Positions 22,444 through 34,490 of a stretch of DNA of 64,000 nucleotides are shown piece after piece. Origin of the DNA: Gonatopus flavifemur (lineage: Eukaryota > Arthropoda > Insecta > Hymenoptera > Dryinidae); contig JAFFJZ010000003.1 of assembly GCA_018340375.1 (NCBI GenBank), forward strand, positions 29,884,001-29,948,000, read 5' to 3'. How positions within the stretch are numbered: position 1 is the stretch's first letter; the number at the start of each line of letters is the position of its first letter. The position numbers were made by a program, and so were the translations under genes. Under the pieces are notes generated by a model. The model had not been told where the DNA came from and did no database searches. It was given only the letters and a program-made list of their open reading frames with translations.

Positions 22444-22668
22444 CGAATCAGCAGCAGAGAATTCATTTCACAAACAAAATTTGATACAACTTCTTTGCTC
22501 AAATGCATACATTTGCTGTTCTCAAACTCTAAGGAATATCCTGATGTGACCCTCCTCACGGATATCAAAGACAGTCTTGCTCACCTAAAAATAAGAGCAC
22601 TCTCCCAAATACATTTGCGCAGAAAGTTTCAATTCGAATGTCACCTCACTTTTTGGAGACACTAGTAT

Positions 22669-24124
22669 AACGGTGGAAGAGGTAGGAATTATTGAAACGG
22701 AAACTCATATCCTCGAGACCAATTTCTTTATGGCTCCAACCAACGGAAGTTCTGTTTCCAAAAGTGAAATTCACTCATTACTTCTAGAATTACCATCAGA
22801 AAGTATATCTTGAGAGTGTGAATTCCCGTTTCACCTCTACCACCGCTATGTTCCCTCCTGATACTCCTTGATGCCCATATGTCATAGCACTGCTGTTGAG
22901 ATTTGTTCATAAGCTAGCCAGTATTGGATCAATTCTTAGCTGCACATGAGAGAATTATATGCATAAATGGTTCCTTGATTCATCGATCATCAATAAGTAT
23001 GTATCATTTTATATTCTATGATGAATATTGGCGAACCGATGGCGTTTCAATCGGCTACAAATGAGGCCCTACAATACTCATACAATTCTGGTAATGAAAT
23101 TTCACAACGCTTTCAGTTCTAAATACAGCTTCAATTACAGAAAATCTAAATGTTTGCTTGTAATAATTGAAATCAACCGAAGTAGTTAATTTAATGAGTT
23201 TTCGCATAGATCCGATAATCCAGTTGTAGTAATTATGATTTTCCCTGCAAAAAAAATTTGATTGCGTTACAATGTACGGTTTTTTCAGGATTCATCTTCT
23301 CTAATCGCATTCTCATCCTAAAAAAGGAGAACAGCGAACAACAAAAGGGTTCACGCGAAAACGCGATGGCAAATTTGAAATGATCGATACGATCATCAGA
23401 GAAATTTATCTCGCTGAATGAAGAATTTCGAAACGAGCGTTATTAATGTGACTCGCTTCAACGTGCCGAGAGGGAAATTCGATTCCTCACAAATCATCGT
23501 TTGATGTGATTTGATTTCATTATAAACAAAGTACGATAAATAATATTCTCGAATCTATTACTTGTCATCCTCCGGTTACACGAACGACGTTTATACATAT
23601 CTTTTTGACAATATAATAATACGGAAGAATTGTATATACGAACATAATAAATCATGGACGAAGGTGAAGCCAGGGGAAAACTTAGCTGATGATTATCATT
23701 TCAGTTGTCTCTGATGTACATATATCACGCTCTCAATTTGAGATCATGTTCCGCGAGGAGAATATTCACTTCTAATTTATCATTTGAGGCAATTCGTGCG
23801 GCTGTTAAACGAATCACCACGCGTAGGACATTTTTTAAAACGTTCGTGTAGTCGTTAACGTCCAAAGTGTCAGAAAAAATAATTGGAACGAATTTAAATA
23901 TGATTATTACATTTTGTAGAGATGACGATTTCAAATTATCGCGCACGTGTCGTTGAACCTCTATTATATATATTTTTTTCGTAAAAAAAGCATTCCGGAG
24001 TATGAATTATTGTTCCAATTTGCAACTTTAAACCTCGAAACAGAGATATTTCGTTCGTTCTTTGAAGCGTTATTACGTTTGAATTCATTTTTTTCGGTCC
24101 ATAAATGAGCGATCCCAACCAGAA
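22669..24124. other. AT-rich DNA, nothing supported
   Basis: No domain, TIR or word array was recognised. A locally inverted pair is present near 22700 and 22800 ('cggaaactcatatcctc', 'gaggtaggaatt' versus 'aattcccgtttcacctctacc'), suggesting a small eroded TIR element around 22676-22845. Confidence 0.4.
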
Positions 24125-24425
24125 ATTTACAACAGGCGCAGTACTGCACCAGTACTAGCCAAGACTGGCAGGGTACTGGCATTTATCTGGAATGATCACG
24201 CTTTTCAGTACTGGGGATTGAGTACTGATGCCATTATTCGCAATCAGTGCAGGGCTAGTACTGAGTTAGTACCTGGCCGGTATTAGGTTCTCAGTACTGG
24301 TTTATTACTGTGTTTTTATGTATCCAGTACTGATCCCATACGTGTTGACCAAGTGTTGGAGACCCAATACTGCCACTGTACTGCACCTGTTGTCGACATC
24401 GGCATATTACGGATTTTTCTGACTG
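24125..24425. repeat. cagtactggc repeat cluster
   Basis: Multiple CCAGTACTGG-like words ('gcaccagtactagcc', 'gcagggtactggc', 'ccggtattaggttctcagtactgg', 'atgtatccagtactg') occur within 300 bp. Same family as 5990-6965. Non-coding. Confidence 0.7.
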
Positions 24426-27400
24426 GGATACAGGTTTGTTTAGCGGATTACGTAATTTCATCGTTCTACATTTTTCGTACGAAACAATTATCAAATGAAT
24501 TTGAACGATGGAACTTTGATTAATTGGTTATACAAGGACGTGTTCAATTATCTTACCAACTCAAACACGACTTTCTTATTAATTTTTTCGAAAATATCGG
24601 AGGTAACTGTAAATCGTTCATTTCCCATGAGATTCGACTTGGACTCGACGGCAGTCACGCTAAATCGATCGATCGGCGCTGTGTTTGTTTTTCTTCAAGA
24701 AGTTTTAAGTAGGTTCGAAGCATGAACATTTTTCTACAAATTTCTTCACAACACTATTCAATCGCGGAAGAATTCCATCTGGAGAACTGGAGTCTCGTTA
24801 TTTTTTCCTTCCCAGGATGAACGTGAAAACGTGAGATTGAATATTCATTTTCGCAGCACAAATTTCTCACGTGCCATAATTGAATTTCGATTATATCATT
24901 TGAAATGAAACTCAACATTACAGACTCTGGTTTGCTTTCCTCTTGAAATTTCAATTTATTTGGAAACTGAGAAACTATTCCTCGGAGTTTGGTGGGAACT
25001 TCGAGCCTTTGTAGTTCAAAAGTCCGCGCATGACTCTATTATAATGTTCCAGACGACGTCAAATTGAAATCTGTTTCACACAGAGTAATTGTTGAACGAA
25101 AATTGATACATACATATACAAGTTTTCTCGGTGAATGGTGGAATATCGTCGGTTAACATTTCGATCTTTGATATTTCTAATCAACCCTCATCATTTCGTC
25201 GAGATTACTCAAAGCGTTCGTCAGAGCCTTGGACTTTCAAACACTTTTAACATCGTCAGCAGAGTATCTTGTGAATCGCCGATGGTTGGAATGAGATTTG
25301 TTGTGAAAAAGACATTTGAATTAATTCAAATCTACTTTTTTTCCTTTATTTCATTCGATGATAATCTTTGATAATTTGAATATTTTTGCTGAATCTCAAA
25401 CCAGACTCATTTTATAAAATCGCGTAAAAATTAGTATTGATTGGATACTTTTTTATGTATAAAAGAAGAATAGATGTTGTTTGAGAATAACAACACTGCA
25501 CGGATGAAGGATTCATGATGGGGTTGAATTAGTATTCAATGAATTTTTAATGATTCGTTATAGAGAGAACACTGTCTATAGAGAAAAAAAGCGCCATATG
25601 TTTCTTTTTGAATTCATTCTCCCCTTCCGGATCGATTCCCTGACAGATCAGATCATTCATATTCGAATGAAGAATGGTGATGTATCACGGAACGATTGAA
25701 GAAGCAAAAATTTCCAATTTGTTGTTCCCACAGACTTGAAATATTGAAGAATCTCGAAAATGTATAGGTTTCAAAACAAATCACTTCACTTTTGAAAATC
25801 ATTATACGATACAATATTAGGTGGAAAAATTTCAATATAACGGTACAGCGCGATTTATTTGAATTTTGTAGCCTTCATATTGAAAACAATACAACGAATT
25901 TATAATAAAAATAAAAAAGATAGCACAATGTTAAATACGAATAATTTCATTCCAGCCAAATCAGGGAACTGTGAATTTGGGAAAACCGTTTGCTCATTAA
26001 AATAATGTTATAATGAGAAAAAGATACAAGAGAATTTATTAAAATTTTCGAACCTCATCGTCGAACTGATTTCTTGTTCGTGAAAAGTTTTTATTAAAGC
26101 AGTATTTCCCAACCAATGGGAATACGTTTAATGAGGATTGTAACAAGCCAGGTGAAAAAGTTATGTACATAACATCTACGTGAATCATATATAACAACTT
26201 CCTACGAACAGAAATGATTGCTTGTAAATGATATAAACATCACAGATAAAATAGATAAATAAATATCGTACGAAAAATGCGAATTGCATTTTGATATACC
26301 CTGGTGGAGATTTGTCTGGGCGTCCCATTTAACATCCACATACTAGATGGGACCCACGTGAATGACGCCAATTTGACTTTAGTGCCCAAACATTTAGTTG
26401 GTTTATGTAGATTTTTACTGATCGTACAGTAACATTGATAGTCCATCAACACGGTCAGAGGAATAAAAGGAAGCCCCACTGTTTAAATTTGTCATTTGGG
26501 ATTATTTTATGGAAATAAATTCAAAAGCAACGTTCTTGACTGGAGATTATATGTCAAAATACATTGTTACTTTATTCATAGTTGTGATTTTACAGACAAC
26601 ACTTGATTCTACATTTCTAATTACCAATTTCAACAATATTCTAGTAATTCCCTGGCACATCTGGATGGACACAGGCTAGAAAGTGCGTTACAAAACTAGC
26701 TAGAAACCAACCTTATATCTGGAAAAACAAGCTATCTAAACTAGATTTCTACTAGGGATATGATTAATAACAGATAGAATTATGTGTGAGATCGTGTAGG
26801 ATGACCTTGAAGAGGACCGATCCAGAATCCTGCTCTCGCAAGCCTACTTTCTTTTGAAATCATTCCACCCTGTAAACCGTCTCCGAATTTCAATGTTGAG
26901 CAATTGGCAAGAAATTCACCTCCACCCGATGGTTGAGATTTTTCTCTTTTTCACTTTAAATTCTTTCCGATCACAAGAGAGCAAAAAAAGAAATGTTTTC
27001 TTTTCTAATTTTCTTAACTTTCTTTCACTTCTACTATATGGTTTCTCCGATATCCCTCGACGAAGAGACAAAAATGTCAGGATTCGTTAGCTAAACTTCT
27101 TTTTTTTATTCCTTTTCTCATGTCACGTGTGTGCTGAATGTCGAATATGCCTGGAAGCTTTGTACCACACCTACCCTTATAAGGTTGGACGAACCTGTAA
27201 ACGAAGACCTGTCTCTGTCGCCACGCGAAAGTTTGTTTTATGAAATCAGTCATGTTTGCCGATATTCTTCAGTTTCGATTGGCAACGAAGGGATTTGATG
27301 GATGGATTTGAATCGATAATTTGTTTACCTATACCTGCGTGTATATGTAGGGTGTTGCGTGATTCCAATTTATTTGAGGAATGGTGGCGAGTTGCAAATA

Positions 27401-27699
27401 CGATAAATAATGTGAAAAGTTTTTCTAAAGGTTTGAATCTTTTTTTTTTATTTTTTCAATTTTTCACTGTATCTGAATCGTGTGAAATTTTATTTGAATG
27501 TTGAAATGGGGTGACAAATTCAATAGTAGGGTGGTTTTAATGTAAGTACAAGGTGATTCGTTTCGAATGATTTAGGGAAATATATCAAAAACTATTGAAG
27601 GTGCTTGGAAAGTTTCGGGGAAAATGTGCAGGATTGCGAGTGAGGAATTGATTATATACTCTACAAATTATGCATGAGGAACTGAGAATCTTTCACTTC
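24426..27699. other. Long AT-rich stretch, no supported gene
   Basis: Open frames here are short and lack domains or splice context. A protein-like but start-less frame at 27090-27298 was considered and rejected. No TIR elements or arrays were recognised between 24.5 and 27.5 kb, making this one of the least repeat-dense parts of the window. Confidence 0.4.
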
Positions 27700-27729
27700 G
27701 CACATTTTGCTTCCTCTCCACTAAGTCTC

Positions 27730-27935
27730 AGAATTGAACCAGTCCGCTTCGAGTAGGATTTTCACTCATTTCGAGTGGACTCTCACTCTTTGAGACTGAA
27801 AAATTCACTCTCGAATTGGCGTGGCCATGAGTTTATAACCTCAAACTTTGGGGTTTGGGGAGTGAAAATTTCACTCGAAATTTCGATAGGCCCACTTTTG
27901 GCTGGCTAAAGAGTAGAATCACCACTCTAACAATT
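27730..27935. repeat. CACTCTT/AGAGTG word repeats
   Basis: Repeated 'cactcatttcgagtgga', 'ctcactctttgagac', 'gaaaatttcactcgaaattt' and 'agagtagaatcaccactctaac' occur. The same words occur at 29525-29610 and 41342-41575, so these look like fragments of one TIR family. Confidence 0.55.
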
Positions 27936-28077
27936 TTAGAGAGTTGATGAGGTAATGGGAAACTTTGCGATCATTTCCTGGCCCGAAATGCTTTTGTGAA
28001 CTCGGAGGACAATTTTTCTTCCTGTCCATATGCCTGATTTGTGGTCAACAAATCGCGTACGCCGACATATCAAGTTG

Positions 28078-28220
28078 ACCCCAAGAAAACATGAAGGTTG
28101 AAGGAACGTTCAATAGAGGTCTATTCAATGTCCAGACATTTGAAGGTCCATTGAACGTTCCATGAACGTGAATTCACGTACAACAGACGTAAATTCAACC
28201 TGGAAGGTTTGTGTTCTCTC
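28078..28220. mobile_element. MITE CCCCAAGAAAAC, TTGA target duplication
   Basis: The ends 'ccccaagaaaacatgaaggtt' and 'aaggtttgtgttctctcgggg' are inverted copies. Flanking TTGA occurs on both sides ('caagttga' / 'ttgaaat'), a plausible 4-bp target-site duplication. The interior 'ggaacgttcaatagaggtc' and 'acgtacaacagacgtaaatt' is shared with 54208-54355 and, more distantly, 41955-42105. Confidence 0.85.
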
Positions 28221-28301
28221 GGGGTTGAAATAAAATCTTTATACAAAAATTGTGAAGTTAAATGATAACCCATACCGCACAAGAGTCCCTTCAAAGAGCT
28301 C

Positions 28302-28423
28302 CCGTTATGACAGTAAACATGAATTCATTGACAAAACTTTGAATTCAATTTGAATTTTTGATGAACAACTCGGTTGTTCAGAAAAAGTTTATATCGTGAA
28401 TTCATTTTTACTGTCATAATAGG
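28302..28423. mobile_element. Small palindromic element, CCGTTATGACAGTAAA ends
   Basis: The left end 'ccgttatgacagtaaacatg' with 'aattca' and the right end 'tgaattcatttttactgtcataatagg' are inverted copies about 120 bp apart. The centre 'gaacaactcggttgttc' is itself a hairpin. Related to 871-1064. Confidence 0.8.
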
Positions 28424-28984
28424 AAGTGCTCAAGAATTCTTCTTGAAATTTCTGTGAATTCAAAATGATCATTTGTGCTGTCTGCGAATGGTCCGATATG
28501 GAGATACGCCTGTCATGGTTTTCAAGGATGATCCTGCGTGAGTTTCTTCATCGATTCTAGAATTGAAAGATTGGTCGATTAATTGAGAACAATTATTGAA
28601 GAGGAACGGGAAGGAGTCGGGTTAGTAAGACGGCGTGTTGAGTTTTGACCTGGAAGTAGTGAAATACTTTGGATCCATCTTGCAGTGGCGTACGATCCAC
28701 AAAATATTAGGGCCAGATTTGGGAAGCCTAAAAGCGAAAAGAGGAAATATGCTTGACAGCGTTTTGTATCAATGAGAGTTCCTAAAATGAGACTCCCAGT
28801 AAGGGAGCTCTAGGGAAAAAAGATTATCTAAAAATCTGAAAATTACCCTGAATTTCACTGCGAAACTCTGAAAAACACCGAAAAGATCCGAAGAGAAGAT
28901 GAAGCTCCAGCGAACGTTCAGATCAGATCTGTATAGATCGGTCCGAAGGTTCATGAGGGCTGACTTCAAGATTCACAAACGTTT

Positions 28985-29334
28985 CCCTTGTAAAAATGAA
29001 TCATATCAATGGCATATATGACCACACATGGTACATATATGATTTCACAGATTCATATATGACCCCTATATAATTCATATATGGGCCATATATGATTTCA
29101 GACATTCATATATAAGTCATATACATTTCATATATGGCGTTATGTTCCCTATATATGGGTCATGTTTGGTCCTCATATGGATTGAACAATCGTATATGAG
29201 TTTTATATGGTCATATATGCTACATATATGAATTTCAAATGATTTATATATGACCATATATGATTTGTACCAAGTCCATATATGAATCAAATACAGTTTA
29301 TATATGGGCCATATATGAATCATTTTTACAGGGG
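28985..29334. mobile_element. Word-filled TIR element (catatatga)
   Basis: The ends 'cccttgtaaaaatgaatcat' and 'atgaatcatttttacagggg' are inverted copies. Between them, about 30 variants of 'tcatatatga/g' fill the 350 bp, in both orientations since the word is nearly self-complementary. Architecture matches 20441-21610 and 58868-59990 although the word is different. Confidence 0.88.
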
Positions 29335-29524
29335 TTGACGAAGGTTCTACGAACGTTGAAATGTTCCTCTCAAAATACTTTCAGGAACGTTCGTTGAAGG
29401 GTTATCGAAGGTATAATGAAGCTTCCCAACAATATCTATACTTATATTAATTTTTTTCAGTGATTTTCAGCGAAATTTTTTCACCGAAGGGGGCTAGAGC
29501 CCCTTTCAACTCAAGTGTGGTTGG

Positions 29525-29610
29525 AACCCATTATTCCTTATGTACTCTCTAAATTTCTTGGAGTGATAGTCCACTCTTAAAGAGTCTAAAAAGAAGTCTA
29601 AAAATAAAAT
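29525..29610. repeat. Fragment of the CACTCTT TIR family
   Basis: 'gtactctctaaatttcttggagtg' and 'ccactcttaaagagt' match the ends of 41342-41575. A further fragment 'tttttcgactcggg' at 29638-29651 matches the terminus of the element at 45637-45874. Confidence 0.55.
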
Positions 29611-30149
29611 GACGAGGAGGACAAAAACTGTCCAAATTTTTCGACTCGGGAATTCTCACTAGAAAACTAACTCGATCGTTGCAAACATTTTACGTCGATA
29701 ATATTCAATCAATTGTATCAAGCATTGGATCAAAATGTTGGGAATCGATCAAACAATGGGGTTCCAGTCTGCTTGTTGTTGAACTGAATCGTTATGATTA
29801 TGAGTTTTTATGATACTTTTTCCATTGGGTATGGTATTGTATAACTTCTCCCTGTATTTCTCACAGGCTGCAAGAGACAGATGTAGGAGGAAAATAGCTG
29901 GTAGGTGGAAGAGGGACCGATGAAACCAATTTGAATTCGAAGTTTGAAGAAAGAGATTGAAATTCTGCAAGAACTTGCGGTGGGAAAGGTGCTTCAAAGA
30001 TGGGATAATTCATGCAGCTTCCCATTATGTCAGTTCCCAAAGAATTCATCGTTGAATCTTGAAAATTCTTTGAGCGTTTTTTTTCTTAATACTAGCGATC
30101 AATGAAGAACTCATTCTGAACTGTTATTGAAGGGACTCTAAAAAAAGGG

Positions 30150-31010
30150 ACCAGCGTGCCGGGCCGAGGCTCGGCAACCAAACATGGCGCAATACTGAAA
30201 TGATAACATTATTTGATGATTGATTAGTGCATTTTTCCAATGGAGCCTCATCATTGGGGCAGAAATGGCAATGGAATACACCATCATTGGCAAACAATAG
30301 GAAAATTTGTTTATCAGAATTGTGCCAGTGATAAAACTGTCAAAAATAATTAACCCAAAAATATATGAAAAGTATGCGCATTTCACAATTTCTAATATAT
30401 GTTATTTGGGATTTTATCGTGTTTTCTTCATTTATCTGTTAACAACTCGGTGTTTTTTTGTCGCTAAAGTTTGCCATGAGAAGTATACACAATTTGGGTC
30501 AGCAGTAGGAGCTCTCTGGTGTAACCTGTAACAAAGAACAATTGACTGTTCTTTCAGAGAATTATTTGAGTCTTATATATTCCTTGTGTATATCTCTGAC
30601 TACTCGCGAGAAACACTCGATCAGTGACTTAGCTAGCACTTCAGCCGTCAAAAGTTAAAATTAGGGAGCATGCCAATATTGAGCCATGATATTACCAATG
30701 ATCGGTGCTACATTGGAAACTAATTTTTATCCAAACTAGACCAAAGTTTGTGGCAATATTCAACCACGTTTCAAATGATCCTGACTTTCAATCGACTCTA
30801 TCGTTCGGTCACTGTTGGGCCAAGGATGAGCCTAGCAAACGCCAAGTCTGGCGGAATTGAGAATAAATAAAACATCGATATCGGTGCAATATTACCATTG
30901 TTGTTAATCAACATTGAATATTTATAGATTGCCGAGCCTTGTCTGTCACCACAACGCCAAGCTATATTCTATTGTCAGCATCAGCGGAACCTAAAAATTC
31001 TTATAAGGGT
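30150..31010 (+). repeat. Interspersed GCCAAG/TTGGCGG family, split copy 3
   Basis: 30150-30310 matches the first half of 10940-11305 and 30770-31010 matches its second half. About 460 bp of unrelated AT-rich sequence (30311-30769) lies between them. The right half also matches 480-705 ('tgggccaaggatgagcctag', 'ttctattgtcagcat'). Either an insertion or two separate fragments. Confidence 0.6.
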
Positions 31011-32187
31011 ATCTTTGCTCATAGTTCTGTGATTTTCAAGTTGAACGAATCAATAAGATTTTTTCAATTGCATTGAATAATTCTTCACTCATTCATGGTA
31101 TTTGAAGAAGTCTTTCCATTCGTTCTTCGGAATACTGAAATACTACTCTTCATCCTCAATACAAAATAGGAACACGAAAGGAAATAGAGTAACGTACACA
31201 CTCTAGAGCCAACAACTTGCGCGATTTGGCGGTGACCGTGAAATTAATTACTACGACCGTTGAACGGTGTGTGCACTCCAATTTTAGTTTCAATGATCTA
31301 TGACCCTGAATGAAATTCATTTGTTCCCGAAGAGCAAACAATATCAATCTAAAAATCATCATACCTCTTCAGCACTATTATATTTCACATTCTCTTTGAA
31401 TTACTTTAAAATATTCCCACACGATGCAACCCAAAAGCGAAATACTGAAATTCTTGTAATTCTTGAAATTCGCACTTGCTAGAAACTTCGCGCATTCCGC
31501 ATGAAATTTTCGTTTGATATCTCAAAAGTCATTACACAACTCTATCGCTCTGAAATTATCATTAAGTTCCCTGAACTGTCATTATTCTTATCTTTTCCTG
31601 TTCTTTTTGCGCATCGACTATTCGAATGACTCGAAACATAAATAATAATCGATGAAAGATATTTAACATTGTGAACAAGATATTTACAAACTATATGCCC
31701 AGAATTTAACGATATATGATGATGTAAAACAATACATCGAGTGATTAATTTCAGAGATTTCGCGTTTTCAATATGTTATGCAGACTCTAATGCAGTCGTA
31801 GAAGAAAGAGATGTACAGAGAGAAATACGAAACGAAAAGTTATAGTAGAACGATATGTGAAAGAGATGGCCGCACCACACACGTGTGATGCGAGGTGATT
31901 AATTTCTATCCAGGGCTCAAATATACGAGAAAAAAAAACAACTTCAACTTACTCGATGCAACAAACACAAACTAGAATGATAATCGATATAACATCCGAG
32001 TGCCTTTTGGTACATTCTCGTATACGGGTGAATCATAATAAGTTTCAACGAAGCGAGAAGCAAATTAAACTCACTTAATCCGTATTGAAAATGTGAACGT
32101 GCATAAAAGAAAAACACGTAAAGAATATCATTTACGGATCGCGATTGCGAAAAAAATTACGTCATTCGTCAAATTCATTCGTTATTC
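31011..32187. other. AT-rich stretch without a supported gene
   Basis: Nothing coding or repetitive was recognised. Short frames only. Confidence 0.4.
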
Positions 32188-33082
32188 AGGGGCACACCTA
32201 GTGTGACACTTTGAAAAAATCGATTTTTTGTGCATATTTCGATAGTTTGTACCTTCAAGAATAACATATTGAAATTTCAAATGAATATCTCAAATAGTTT
32301 TCGAGTTACAGCCTTTTAAAGAGTAGCTGCTCAGTAGTCGGAAATTCGCGTTTCGGAGCTAGATACATTTATTTACTATGACCGTTACATTGAACACTTC
32401 ATAAGTTATTTTCATAAAAATGAGTGAAAAACTTGTATATTCAAACCGAAAAGGTACTCATGACGTTCTGAGCAGATTAGCTGTAAGTATGAGTTTTATA
32501 TATTTATAACAATGAAATCAATCATTGTATCTTCAAACGCGTTTTTCTCGAAACTACATTTTTCAAATTTGCTGGGGTTGTAACTCCAAGACAAATCGTC
32601 CGATCGCTTTGATTTTTGTTTCTGCGCATTTTGTATATGTTTCTCCGTGCCACGAACCTCCAGTTTTTCGATTGCATGAGAAATATAATTTTGGCAGGCG
32701 AAAAATCATCCAATTTTCGAGCAAAATTCGACATTTTTTTTTCAAAACTCTGCCATTTTGTTGGATTTCAATTTTTTTTCAAAGTGGAGGTTCATGGTAT
32801 GGACAATACCTTCTAGTTTAATGATATTTTTACTTTTTTTGATTTCAGCCACGGGGAAGGCTGGAATCACCCCAGCAGTGGGGCAACTTTTTTTTTTTTC
32901 ATTCGGGAGATTTCTCATAACTCCTTGCGATTTGATTATTTTGATCCAAAAATTTTACTAAATATTCATTATCAATGTATAAATAAACCCTTCAAATTTT
33001 AAAGAATTTCATGCAGTAGTTTTTTTTAAAAAAATTCCCAAAAATCACCTTTTTTTTAGGCGGTCACACTAGGTGTGCCCCT
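32188..33082. mobile_element. 0.9-kb TIR element, AGGGGCACACCTAGTGTGAC ends
   Basis: A perfect 20-bp TIR occurs at each end (32188-32207 and 33063-33082). The 895-bp interior has only overlapping short frames (32522-32961) that read differently on both strands, with no transposase motif. Non-autonomous DNA transposon; superfamily unknown. The borders show no clear target duplication. Confidence 0.9.
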
Positions 33083-33271
33083 TAAATTCTATGGGTATTT
33101 ATTTTTGGGGTTCTGAATTTTCAGGAAAAATACACTTTGGAAAAACATCCACGGAAAAAAACGTTCCAAATCAATTAAGTTGTCAAATTTTTTGTTGTAG
33201 CAGATTGTGGAAATTTAATCCTTGATTCTCCATTCATACTCGTAGTGTGGTTGTCAACACTTTAAGTGCAA

Positions 33272-34490
33272 TACTACTGTGTATTGTTACAAAAAGTAAG
33301 GTGACATTTGAATTTGAACTCTGTGCGCGAATGTATTTGGGGAAGTGCTGTTATTCTTAGGTGAGCAAGACTGTCTTTGATATTCGTGACAAGGGTCACA
33401 TCAGAATATTCCTTGGACTTGGAGAACAGCTGCGTTTTGTAGGCTGCTGAAAGTGAATTCTTCGATTTTTATAACGTCTGCATTGAGTTGAACGAAGAAT
33501 TTGTATTGAATTTTGTTTGCGGAATGAATTCTCTGCTGCTGATTCGTTAAGGATGGTGCAGAGAGCCTTTGGTGATGCGGCTATGTCGAAAAAAAAGTTT
33601 ACAAGTAGTATAAAGAGTATCGAAGACGAAAAGCTTCAAAGACGTCGACCATCAGCTTCAACTGACAGAGTTCACGTCCAGAGAATCAGGTATTTGGTGC
33701 TTGTAAATCGTTGATCAACAATTAGAAACCTTGCCGATGATGTTGGAATGTCAAAAGGATCAGTCAATACCATTTTGAAGGATATTTTGGACCTCAGACG
33801 CGTCAAATCTCGATTGGTACCGGAAACACTGAATTTCCTGGAAAAACATCGTCGCTTTGAAGTGTGTAAAACAATGCTTCCCGACTATCAGGACAAGATG
33901 AAATGCATTATTATGGGAGATAAGACGTGGATTAATGCTCACGACCCGGAAACAACCGATCAATCAAGTGAATATCGCGTTGAAGGTAAAGCAAAACCAA
34001 AAAAACCGCGCCAAATTCGTTGAAAAATCGAGGGTATGTTGACTGTTTTCTTCGATTATCGTGGTTTTGTGCATGTTGAGTCTGTTCCGCCGGGTCAAAC
34101 TGTCGACACAGAATATTATTTGAACGTTATGCGTCGTTTACGTGAAGCTATTCGCTTAAAGAGAACGGAATTGTGGCGAGATAACTGTTGGTTTTTGTAC
34201 CACGGCGATGCACCGGCTCACCCTGCATTGATTCTTCGTCACTATTCCGCAAAAAACTCGACCCATATCGTTCCACAACCACCGTCTTCAACCGACTTGG
34301 CACCGTGCGACTTCTGGCTATTCAACAAACTCAAAAGACCGCTCCAGGGAAACCGTTTTGAGTCGATAGAGGAGATCCAAACCGAATTGAAGAGAGAGCT
34401 CAAGGCCATCCCGGAGACCGACTTTAACAACTGTTTCCAAGATTGGAAAATGCATTGGCGTAAGTGCATGGTATCCGGGGGGTATTATTA
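33272..34490 (+). mobile_element. Mariner copy B, 3'-truncated
   Basis: The left TIR 'tactactgtgtattgttac' with 'aaaaagtaaggtgacat' matches copies A and C. The 3' end stops after the final 'ggggg' of the coding region. There it meets mariner D at 'tattattaggtgtgcaag', and the usual 3' UTR and right TIR ('aacttgattatggg', 'atgtcacctta') are missing. Confidence 0.9.
33517..34490 (+). pseudogene. Mariner B transposase remnant
   Basis: Order: N-terminal HTH region (33517-33714), with about 20 bp missing after 'gtataaagag' relative to copy A. Then a TGA after LVLVNR, then SKGSVNTILKDILDLRRVKS and the first catalytic Asp in IMGDKTW (33748-34023). A second TGA follows after KPRQIR. The last part (34036-34490) has YHGDAPAH and DLAPCDFWLF. 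The second catalytic Asp of the HDN motif reads Gly here, so the protein would be inactive even without the stops. The third Asp is intact. Confidence 0.9.

Larger units (their letters stand above)
19751..22668 (-). mobile_element. Mariner copy A, with two nested insertions
   Basis: The ends are inverted copies: 'tactaccgtgtccaaaaaat' with 'gaagtgacat' at the left and 'aatgtcacctcacttttt' with 'ggagacactagta' at the right. They match the termini of mariner C (58530, 60952) and the left end of B (33272), with TA at both borders. The transposase remnant runs on the minus strand. Two insertions (19953-20428 and 20441-21610) lie in the coding region between the third catalytic Asp and the C-terminus. 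Only about 12 bp of mariner ('tatcgactcgaa') remain between them. Uninterrupted length would be about 1.27 kb, normal for mariner. Confidence 0.9.

Noticed and set aside
27090..27298. Protein-like plus-strand frame containing LIRLDEPVNEDLSLSPRES.
   Set aside because: No in-frame ATG (the apparent ATG at 27120 is out of frame), weak acceptor geometry and no clear donor. About 66 open codons are not unusual here.
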